This document shows positions 14,403-19,587 of a DNA stretch of 19,587 bases, piece after piece. The translations under genes were made by a program, and so were the position numbers. The stretch comes from Beijerinckiaceae bacterium (GTDB taxonomy: Bacteria > Pseudomonadota > Alphaproteobacteria > Rhizobiales > Beijerinckiaceae). The notes below the pieces were generated by a model. That model worked only from the letters and a program-made list of their open reading frames with translations, was not told the DNA's origin and did no database searches. The stretch's first letter is position 1. Each line of letters starts with the position of its first letter. The DNA lies in assembly GCA_947380915.1 (NCBI GenBank), contig CANCSY010000035.1, forward strand, positions 1 through 19,587. Reading direction: 5' to 3'.

Positions 14403-15986
14403 TCAGCCACCAATCGCTGTCGCAAAGATCGTGGCGGCGTCTGGCGAAGCTGCATCGTCTGCGAAAGCGACGAATGTGTCAGGCCGCACCAGGATCAGCC
14501 GCGCCTCATAGGCGCTGCGCCCCTGGGTGAAGGAATCCCGCACCACCTTCAGCGGCACGCCCCGCGCCTTGGCGGCGGCTTCGAAGGCGGCGACGTCCTG
14601 CGTCGCCGCGTCAAAGGCGAAGAGGGTGAAGCCGGCGCCCAGCTCCTCGAACACATTGCGGCCGCTGGAGAGGAGTTGCGGCGCCAGATGGTGGCCCGCC
14701 CGGGCCTTGAAACTATGGGAGCCCACGGCGCCCGTCGAACCGCCAGCAGCGCCCACCACCAGCGGCGAGCCTTCGTAATTGGGCTCGAAACTCTGGATCT
14801 CCCCGCTCACGCCCGAAGCGCGCACCGCCCAGGCCTTTTCGAAATCCTCACGGTCGCGCTGGGGATCATGGGCGCGCAGGAAGGCGCGGTCATCTTCGAT
14901 ATAGTTCACGATGAAGTCGCGCGCGGTCGACACGAACACCGGCTGGCGTTCCGCGCTATAGGTTTCCAGCAGCCCGGGCGCCGCCCAGCCCTGCAGGGTG
15001 GCCGCGAGTTTCCAGCCGAGGTTGCGCGCGTCTTCAAGGCCCGTATTGATGCCATAGCCCCCATAGGGGGGATGGCTATGGGCGGCGTCGCCCGCGATGA
15101 ACAGGCGCCCCGCGCCATAGGTGTCCGCCACCGCCACGCGCAGGTCCCAGAAGCCGATATGCTGGAAGGCGCAATCGAAGGGCGCCCCGACCACCTCTTC
15201 GAGATAGGCGTGGAAATCGAAATTGTCCCGCGTCGTGCCCACCGGCACGGGCGCATGGAAGAACCAGGTCTCGCCCGTGTCCACGCGGCCGAAGAAGCGC
15301 CAATAGCCGTCGAGTTCGGGATGCAGCACGTTGAAGAAGGACTTGCCCTTGAAATGGGCCAGCAATTCGTTCAGGCGCTTCGAACGGAACACCAGCAGGG
15401 CCATGCGGCTTTCGTGGTCCGAGGAGGTCTGGGTGAGGCCCGCCTGTTCGCGCACCAGGGAGCGGGCGCCGTCGCAGCCCACCGCATATTGCGCGCGGAT
15501 CTGGCGCTGCGCCCCATCGGCGGAGGCGATGGCGATGGTGACGCCTGCGGCGTCCTGCGTCACCTGCTGCGCGGTCCAGCCATAGAGGGTGGTGATTTCA
15601 GGCAGTTCGGCCGCGCGGGCGCGCAGGGCCGCCTCGGTCTCGTATTGCGGCAGGCGCTCGTTGTCGCAGAAATAGTAGGGGCGCACGATGACGCGCTGGT
15701 ACCAGTCGTAATGATAGGGGCCGAGCAGCGTGCCATAGGCGGTGAGGCCGCCAATGCCGAAATCCACGGGAATGGGGGAGGCGGCGCGCACGGCCTTTTC
15801 GAGGCCCCAAGCGTGGAAATGCTCCATGGTGCGCTGGGTCAGGTTCTGGCCCTTGGGGATCGGCTGGGGCTTTTCGTGCCGCTCCACCACCATGCAGCTA
15901 ACGCCGCGCTGGCCAAGTTCGATGGCGAGCCCCATGCCCACGGGACCGCCGCCCACGATCACCACATCCGCCGCTTGCTTGTCCAT
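14403..15986 (-). CDS. FAD-dependent aromatic hydroxylase, PheA/TfdB (class A flavoprotein monooxygenase) family
   Basis: This 527-residue flavoprotein resembles the phenol 2-monooxygenase, 2,4-dichlorophenol hydroxylase and MhpA group, which use NAD(P)H and O2 to hydroxylate a phenolic ring, usually ortho to the hydroxyl. Motifs seen are the FAD-binding GGGPVG at 12-17, a CDG motif at 171-173 (VGCDGARSLVR) and the second FAD motif RLFIAGDAAHSHPP with Gly299-Asp300, followed by GYGINTGLEDARNLGWKL. The C-terminal 130 or so residues match the thioredoxin-like tail of the family. The ATG at 15986 is preferred over a GTG at 16004, since it puts the first beta strand right at the N-terminus; neither has a strong ribosome binding site. 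It is divergent from a decarboxylase gene, a pairing that suggests sequential action on a hydroxybenzoate-like compound. Confidence 0.88.
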   Translation of the reverse strand: MDKQAADVVIVGGGPVGMGLAIELGQRGVSCMVVERHEKPQPIPKGQNLTQRTMEHFHAWGLEKAVRAASPIPVDFGIGGLTAYGTLLGPYHYDWYQRVIVRPYYFCDNERLPQYETEAALRARAAELPEITTLYGWTAQQVTQDAAGVTIAIASADGAQRQIRAQYAVGCDGARSLVREQAGLTQTSSDHESRMALLVFRSKRLNELLAHFKGKSFFNVLHPELDGYWRFFGRVDTGETWFFHAPVPVGTTRDNFDFHAYLEEVVGAPFDCAFQHIGFWDLRVAVADTYGAGRLFIAGDAAHSHPPYGGYGINTGLEDARNLGWKLAATLQGWAAPGLLETYSAERQPVFVSTARDFIVNYIEDDRAFLRAHDPQRDREDFEKAWAVRASGVSGEIQSFEPNYEGSPLVVGAAGGSTGAVGSHSFKARAGHHLAPQLLSSGRNVFEELGAGFTLFAFDAATQDVAAFEAAAKARGVPLKVVRDSFTQGRSAYEARLILVRPDTFVAFADDAASPDAATIFATAIGG

Positions 15987-16004
15987 TCGCCTACGCGCTT
16001 TCAC

Positions 16005-16033
16005 TTGATTGAAGCAACTACTGCGGGTTTATA
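16005..16033 (+). promoter_or_regulatory. Putative promoter for the amidohydrolase gene
   Basis: TTGATT at 16005-16010 is followed after exactly 17 bases by TTTATA at 16028-16033. The -35 matches consensus at four of six positions and the -10 at three of six, so it is weaker than the opposing minus-strand promoter, with which it shares the -10 hexamer. The leader to the ATG at 16164 would be about 125 bases. Confidence 0.35.
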
Positions 16034-16055
16034 GGCACAAAGCGCGGCGGGTCAA
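16028..16055 (-). promoter_or_regulatory. Strong putative sigma70 promoter for the FAD hydroxylase gene
   Basis: On the minus strand TTGACC (plus coordinates 16050-16055) and TATAAA (plus coordinates 16028-16033) are separated by 16 bases. Each box has five of six consensus bases. This is the best promoter in the window. Transcription would start near 16021, giving a leader of about 35 bases before the ATG at 15986. Confidence 0.6.
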
Positions 16056-16163
16056 AGGCGTCCGGCGCGGCGATGGCGCCTGAGCCATGGATGATCTAAC
16101 CTTCGCCGTGAAGTCCCTCAAGGGGGCGGGTCATGCGGATGACGCGAATGAAAAGGGTGGAAT

Positions 16164-17159
16164 ATGCGCATTGTCGCACTTGAAGAGCATTTCACATTCC
16201 CCGAACTCCAGGGCCGGATCGATCCGGCCCTCGTCGTCAAGCGGGGATTTCCGCCGCCGGATGCGCCTTCCATGCGCCCGGAGATCGACGAACGGCTGAA
16301 GGATTTCGGCGCCGGGCGCATCCAGTCCCTCGACGAATCCGGCATCAGCTTGCAGGTGATGGGCCCGTCAGGCCCCGGCGCGGATCTTCTGCCCCCCGGC
16401 GAAGGCCCGGCCTTCGCGCGTGAATTGAACGATGCGCTCGCCGCCCAGATCGCCCTTCATCCTGACCGCTATGCGGGCTTCGCCCATCTGCCGCTCACCA
16501 ATCCCGAGGCCGCCGCCGACGAGCTCGAGCGTTGCGTCAGCAGGCTCGGCTTCCACGGCTGCATGGTCAATGGCTCCACGGACGGCAAGTTTCTGGACGA
16601 TCCCATGTTCGAGCCGGTGCTGGCCCGCGCGCAGGCGCTGGACGTGCCGATCTATGTGCATCCCGGCATCCCCCCGCAGGCGGTGCGCGAGGCCTATTAT
16701 GGCGGGTTGAAGGGGCCGCTGCCCACGATCTTCGCCCGTGCGGGCTATGGCTGGCATGCGGAGACGGCGGTGCATATCCTTCGCCTCGCCCTGTCGGGCG
16801 CGCTCGACAAATATCCGAAGCTGCAAATCATCATCGGCCATCAGGGCGAAGGCCTGCCCGCCATGCTGGATCGGTTCGAGGAAACCTTCTCCGGCGCCGT
16901 GCCGAAGTTCCTTGAGCGCCATCCCGCCCAGACGATTCTCGATCAGGTGCATGTGACCACGAGCGGCTTCTACAATCTGCCCTCGTTCCTCATGCTGATG
17001 CAGATCTTCGGCGCCGACCGCATCATGTTCTCGGTCGACTATCCCTTCAGCTCCAATACGGTGGCGCGTGCCTTCCTCGACAGCCTGCCGCTGTCGCCCG
17101 CCGACCGGGTGAAGATCGCCCATGGCAATGCGGACAGGCTGCTGAAGCTGAAGGTCTAG
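16164..17159 (+). CDS. Amidohydrolase-family decarboxylase (gamma-resorcylate / ACMSD-like)
   Basis: This 331-residue protein belongs to the amidohydrolase 2 family, which holds nonoxidative metal-dependent decarboxylases such as gamma-resorcylate, 2,3-dihydroxybenzoate, 5-carboxyvanillate and aminocarboxymuconate-semialdehyde decarboxylases. The expected metal and catalytic residues are in place: Glu7 and His9 in ALEEHF, His166 in IYVHPG, His226 in IIGHQGEGLP and Asp292 in MFSVDYPF. The ALEEHF start and the GHQGEGLP block resemble gamma-resorcylate decarboxylase more than ACMSD, which begins with an HxH motif. The ATG at 16164 follows GGTGGA. It stands divergent to the aromatic hydroxylase and ends before a strong terminator. 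Decarboxylation of a hydroxylated aromatic acid is the best guess; hydrolysis of a ring or lactone cannot be excluded, as the family also includes hydrolases. Confidence 0.86.
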   Translation: MRIVALEEHFTFPELQGRIDPALVVKRGFPPPDAPSMRPEIDERLKDFGAGRIQSLDESGISLQVMGPSGPGADLLPPGEGPAFARELNDALAAQIALHPDRYAGFAHLPLTNPEAAADELERCVSRLGFHGCMVNGSTDGKFLDDPMFEPVLARAQALDVPIYVHPGIPPQAVREAYYGGLKGPLPTIFARAGYGWHAETAVHILRLALSGALDKYPKLQIIIGHQGEGLPAMLDRFEETFSGAVPKFLERHPAQTILDQVHVTTSGFYNLPSFLMLMQIFGADRIMFSVDYPFSSNTVARAFLDSLPLSPADRVKIAHGNADRLLKLKV

Positions 17160-17189
17160 GACGCAGCATCAGTCGCCGCTGAAAAGCGT

Positions 17190-17219
17190 GAACAAGCCCG
17201 CCTTCGCGCGGGCTTGTTC
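17190..17219. terminator. Bidirectional intrinsic terminator
   Basis: GAACAAGCCCGC at 17190-17201 pairs perfectly with GCGGGCTTGTTC at 17208-17219 across a six-base loop, a 12-base-pair stem. It sits in the 69-base gap between the convergent decarboxylase and PQQ dehydrogenase genes and can serve both. T-rich tails are short on each side. Confidence 0.85.
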
Positions 17220-17228
17220 CTCGTCGCC

Positions 17229-19025
17229 TCAGGGCAGGGCGAAGACGTAGATCGCGTTATGGGCGCGCGGCGGGCGCAACTCCTTGGCGACCTGCAGGGG
17301 GCCGGCCGTGCCCGACTGCGCATCGCCCGTATAGATGGCGATATATTGCTTGCCCTTCACCGAATAGGAGATCGTGCTGGTCTGCACGATGCCGCCCACC
17401 AGCTGCTCCCACAGAACCTCGCCCGTGTCCGCATCAAAGGCGCGGAACCGGCGGTTCATGTCGCCCCAGAACAGAAGATCGCCGCCGGTGACCAGCGCCG
17501 ACCCGTTGCCCGGCGTCGCCTGCGAGTAGATGCGCTTCATCTCGCCGGTGGAAAGATCGATGCGCGCCATGCCCATATAGGCGTTGATGTCCGCGCCGGG
17601 GCGCAGGATGCCGTTGCGCGGGCCAAAGCCCTGCGGGTTTTTCGCATTGGCCGTCATATCGAGGCAATTGTCGTTGAAGGGCACATAAAGCGCCTTCTTG
17701 CCGGGATGATAGGCGGTGGACCAGAAGCTGCGGACATTGTGGTAGCAGACGATCGAGCGGTCCCCATCCTTCTTGAAGATCTTGTCCCAGTTGATATGCA
17801 CCCGCCCGGTTTCCACATCGATGTTGGAGATGTTGAACTCCGGCACGTCATAGGGGAAGGGCGAGGCCCAGAGGAACTGGCCATTGTCGCGGTCGAGGGC
17901 GAAAATGCCGCCAGCCTCGCCCACCGCGAAGACCATGTCGCGGTCCTGCCCGCGCGGGATCGTGGGATTGATCCATTTCACCGACTTGGGATCGGGATTG
18001 AAGGGCGCGCGCACCAGCGTGCGTTCGTGGATGTGGTCCGCATCCCAGTCATCGCCGGGCAGATGCTGATAATGCCATTTCAGCTTGCCGGTTTCCACGT
18101 CCAGCGCCACCGTCGTATTGCTGTAGAGGTCGGCCGGCGAGGTCTTGCTGATCGCCTCCGCGCTGCCATGGCGGGAGAGGCGCGTATAGGGCTTGGGATT
18201 GGAGATCGCCCAATACACCAGCTTGCGCGCGGGATCATAGGAGCCCGGCAGGCCCCAGGAGCTGGCGACGCGCTTTTCCGTCTCCAGCTTGCCCCAGGAA
18301 TCGCCCCCGGGTTCATCGGCGGCGACGGTGGTGAAGAATTTCCAGACTTCCTTGCCGGTCTTGGCGTCATGGGCGGCGATGAAGCATCCCACCCGCGTTT
18401 CGCAGGTGCGGTTGGAAATGACCTTGCCCTCGGCGACGATCACGCCACCGGTGTGCTGGGTCTTGTCCTTGTAATCATGGGCCTTGGTTTCCCAGCGCAA
18501 TTTCCCCGTTTTGGCGTCCAGCGCAATGATGAACCCATCGGGGGCGTCGTAATAGATCATGTCCTCCCAGATCGCGAGGCTCTTGCTGCGCGCCGTCGCC
18601 GGGCCGCCAATCGCTTCCGCCATGTCGCGGGGATAATTGCGGGTATATTCCCAAAGCTGGTCGCCGGTGGTGGCGTCCAGCGCGATGATGCCTGCGCCCG
18701 GCCGGAAGGAATACATGACGCCGTTGTAGACGATGGGCGTCGATTCCTGCGTGCCAGCGGGCAGGCCGCGCGACCAGGCCATGCGCAGGCCCCGCACATT
18801 GCTCTTGTTGATCTGGTCGAGGGGGCTGAACCTCTGTTCGTCATAGGTGCGGTTGAGCATCAGCCAGTCGGCGGGATCGGGATTCATCAGGGTCTCGCGC
18901 GTCACCGGCTTGAAGTCCGGCGTCTGGGCGAAGGCCCCTCCGCCAAGCGCCATCAACACGCTCGCGGCCACATATTTCAGCGCGCGAATGGATTTCGTGC
19001 GCTTCTTGCTGTTAGACTGCCCCAT
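17229..19025 (-). CDS. PQQ-dependent alcohol dehydrogenase, methanol/ethanol family, lanthanide-type active site
   Basis: This 598-residue periplasmic quinoprotein has an eight-bladed propeller fold and oxidises alcohols or aldehydes, passing electrons to a cytochrome c. A signal peptide ends near residue 34 (GGAFAQ). Several blade repeats of the form ALDxxTGxxxW are visible, for example at 115-125, 168-178, 219-228 and 308-317. By motif alignment from memory, metal ligands are Glu209 (TCETRVG), Asn276 (AISNPKPY) and catalytic Asp328 in GDDWDAD. Asp330, two residues on, is the extra aspartate that marks lanthanide-dependent enzymes (XoxF, ExaF, PedH). The vicinal Cys-Cys pair found in most relatives near the PQQ is not seen. 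There is no C-terminal haem domain. The ATG at 19025 has AGGGGAG upstream. The gene is divergent from a cytochrome c gene. Confidence 0.92.
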   Translation of the reverse strand: MGQSNSKKRTKSIRALKYVAASVLMALGGGAFAQTPDFKPVTRETLMNPDPADWLMLNRTYDEQRFSPLDQINKSNVRGLRMAWSRGLPAGTQESTPIVYNGVMYSFRPGAGIIALDATTGDQLWEYTRNYPRDMAEAIGGPATARSKSLAIWEDMIYYDAPDGFIIALDAKTGKLRWETKAHDYKDKTQHTGGVIVAEGKVISNRTCETRVGCFIAAHDAKTGKEVWKFFTTVAADEPGGDSWGKLETEKRVASSWGLPGSYDPARKLVYWAISNPKPYTRLSRHGSAEAISKTSPADLYSNTTVALDVETGKLKWHYQHLPGDDWDADHIHERTLVRAPFNPDPKSVKWINPTIPRGQDRDMVFAVGEAGGIFALDRDNGQFLWASPFPYDVPEFNISNIDVETGRVHINWDKIFKKDGDRSIVCYHNVRSFWSTAYHPGKKALYVPFNDNCLDMTANAKNPQGFGPRNGILRPGADINAYMGMARIDLSTGEMKRIYSQATPGNGSALVTGGDLLFWGDMNRRFRAFDADTGEVLWEQLVGGIVQTSTISYSVKGKQYIAIYTGDAQSGTAGPLQVAKELRPPRAHNAIYVFALP

Positions 19026-19128
19026 GGTTCGCTCCCCTGGCGTAATGCCTGCGGCGCCCTTGTGGACGTCCGCCGATTGGGGGGAATTGGATCATTCTGC
19101 GTCGGATAAGACAAGGGGAGTTTGGTCC
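19026..19128. promoter_or_regulatory. Divergent promoter region between PQQ dehydrogenase and cytochrome c genes
   Basis: This gap of about 100 bases must hold the start signals of both genes. It contains an eight-base palindrome, GGACGTCC, at 19064-19071, near the middle, as a possible operator. No near-consensus sigma70 promoter was found on either strand. AAGGGGAG at 19113-19120 is the ribosome binding site for the TTG start at 19129. Confidence 0.45.
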
Positions 19129-19437
19129 TTGAAGAAGTTTTGCATCGCAACAGTGTCGCTCGGCCTTGTTCTTTCGCAGGGCGTGGCCTTGGCGCAGGAC
19201 GCGGAGAAGGCGCGCGCGGGCGAGCAGGTCTTCGAGACCAATTGCGCCCCCTGCCATGGCGAGCGGATGAGCAATCCCAACGGCATTTTCGACCTCACCA
19301 CATTGCGGGCCGAAGATCGTCCCCGTTTCGACAAGGCGCTCGCCAATGGCAAGGGGCAGATGCCCTCCTGGGCCGGTGTGCTTTCGCCAGACGAAATGGA
19401 TCAGGTCTGGGCCTATATTCAATCCGTGGGCGGCTGA
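19129..19437 (+). CDS. Periplasmic class I cytochrome c, probable acceptor for the PQQ dehydrogenase
   Basis: This small monohaem cytochrome of 102 residues has a signal peptide (KK, then a hydrophobic stretch to ALA at residue 22). The haem site is Cys39-Ala-Pro-Cys42-His43, and Met78 in GQMPSW is the likely second axial ligand. A C-terminal helix, DEMDQVWAYIQS, is typical of the class I fold. The TTG at 19129 is selected because AAGGGGAG lies eight bases upstream and because it starts the signal peptide directly; the frame is open far upstream, but there it only shadows the opposite-strand dehydrogenase. Divergent placement next to the PQQ dehydrogenase suggests it takes electrons from that enzyme, as XoxG-type and ExaB-type cytochromes do. 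It might also serve the Mo-hydroxylase at the left end. Confidence 0.88.
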   Translation: MKKFCIATVSLGLVLSQGVALAQDAEKARAGEQVFETNCAPCHGERMSNPNGIFDLTTLRAEDRPRFDKALANGKGQMPSWAGVLSPDEMDQVWAYIQSVGG

Positions 19438-19487
19438 CGCCTGCGTGGCGCAAGCGCCTGCAAGAGAGGGCGTTTCATGTCCATGAA

Positions 19488-19516
19488 CCCCGGCGCAGAT
19501 GAGCGCTGCGCCGGGG
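19488..19516. terminator. Bidirectional hairpin terminator
   Basis: CCCCGGCGCAG at 19488-19498 pairs perfectly with CTGCGCCGGGG at 19506-19516 across a seven-base loop. It lies between the end of the cytochrome c gene and the end of a convergent gene at the right edge. No clear T run follows on either strand, so termination may be partial or factor-assisted. Confidence 0.7.
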
Positions 19517-19525
19517 CTCCTGATG

Positions 19526-19587
19526 TCAGAGTATGAAGTCCGAGGCGTGCAGCACGAGCGTGCCCGCAAGCTTGATCTGGAAATCAA
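19526..19587 (-). CDS. C-terminal end of an unidentified gene (cut by the window edge)
   Basis: On the minus strand a frame open from the right edge reads DFQIKLAGTLVLHASDFIL and stops at a TGA (plus coordinates 19526-19528), just before the hairpin at 19488-19516. The alternating hydrophobic pattern looks like beta strands of a real protein, and the position of the stop next to a terminator supports a genuine gene end. About 19 residues are too few to name a family. Another minus-strand frame is open through the region but runs on across the cytochrome gene and is taken as a shadow. Confidence 0.45.
   Translation of the reverse strand, partial: DFQIKLAGTLVLHASDFIL

Noticed and set aside
14676..16034. 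452-codon plus-strand frame opposite the FAD hydroxylase
   Set aside because: The hydroxylase on the minus strand has all expected FAD motifs; this frame shows no motif and is a shadow.
17214..19109. Long open frame of 631 codons on the plus strand opposite the PQQ dehydrogenase
   Set aside because: The minus strand encodes a clear quinoprotein with signal peptide and metal ligands. The plus-strand product has no domain and a composition typical of an antisense shadow.
1..19587. Mobile element, defence system or CRISPR array
   Set aside because: No transposase, integrase, terminal inverted repeats, toxin-antitoxin genes, nuclease or regularly spaced repeats were seen on either strand.

Overview
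This is a GC-rich, densely coded stretch of bacterial chromosome (or large plasmid). It most likely comes from an alphaproteobacterium of the Hyphomicrobiales type. That placement is an inference from base composition, gene families and gene style; there is no rRNA or other marker gene to fix it. No tRNA, rRNA, insertion sequence, phage gene, CRISPR array or transcription factor was seen. No gap between genes exceeds about 270 bases.

Layout, left to right. (1) Bases 178-4219, plus strand: a two-subunit molybdenum hydroxylase of the isoquinoline 1-oxidoreductase type (small 2Fe-2S subunit, large Tat-exported molybdopterin subunit), then a flavin-dependent (LLM class, NtaA/SnaA-like) monooxygenase. 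(2) Bases 4411-8411, plus strand: an enolase-superfamily (MLE subgroup) enzyme with a TTG start, then the binding protein and fused two-domain permease of an iron/polyamine-type ABC importer that has no ATPase gene here. (3) Bases 8427-9536, minus strand: a second LLM monooxygenase, RutA/SfnG-like. (4) Bases 9807-14396, plus strand: a complete branched-chain amino acid type ABC importer (binding protein, LivH, LivM, LivG, LivF) with overlapping stop/start codons. (5) Bases 14403-15986 (minus) and 16164-17159 (plus): a divergent pair, a PheA/TfdB-type FAD aromatic hydroxylase and an amidohydrolase-family decarboxylase related to gamma-resorcylate decarboxylase. Their promoters appear to overlap and share one -10 box. 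(6) Bases 17229-19025 (minus) and 19129-19437 (plus): a periplasmic PQQ-dependent alcohol dehydrogenase with a lanthanide-type aspartate, divergent from a small periplasmic cytochrome c that is its probable electron acceptor. (7) At the right edge, the last codons of an unidentified minus-strand gene lie behind a hairpin terminator.

The set reads as a catabolic island for an aromatic or heteroaromatic compound taken up from outside. The two importers would bring in substrate. The Mo-hydroxylase, the two class C flavin monooxygenases and the class A hydroxylase would install oxygen or open a ring. The amidohydrolase would decarboxylate, the enolase-family enzyme would rearrange or cycloisomerise an acid, and the PQQ enzyme would oxidise an alcohol or aldehyde in the periplasm. 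The individual families are well known. The combination does not match any pathway I can name, and the substrate cannot be read from the sequence. No ring-cleavage dioxygenase, flavin reductase, PQQ biosynthesis gene or regulator is inside the window, so the island is either incomplete here or relies on genes elsewhere.
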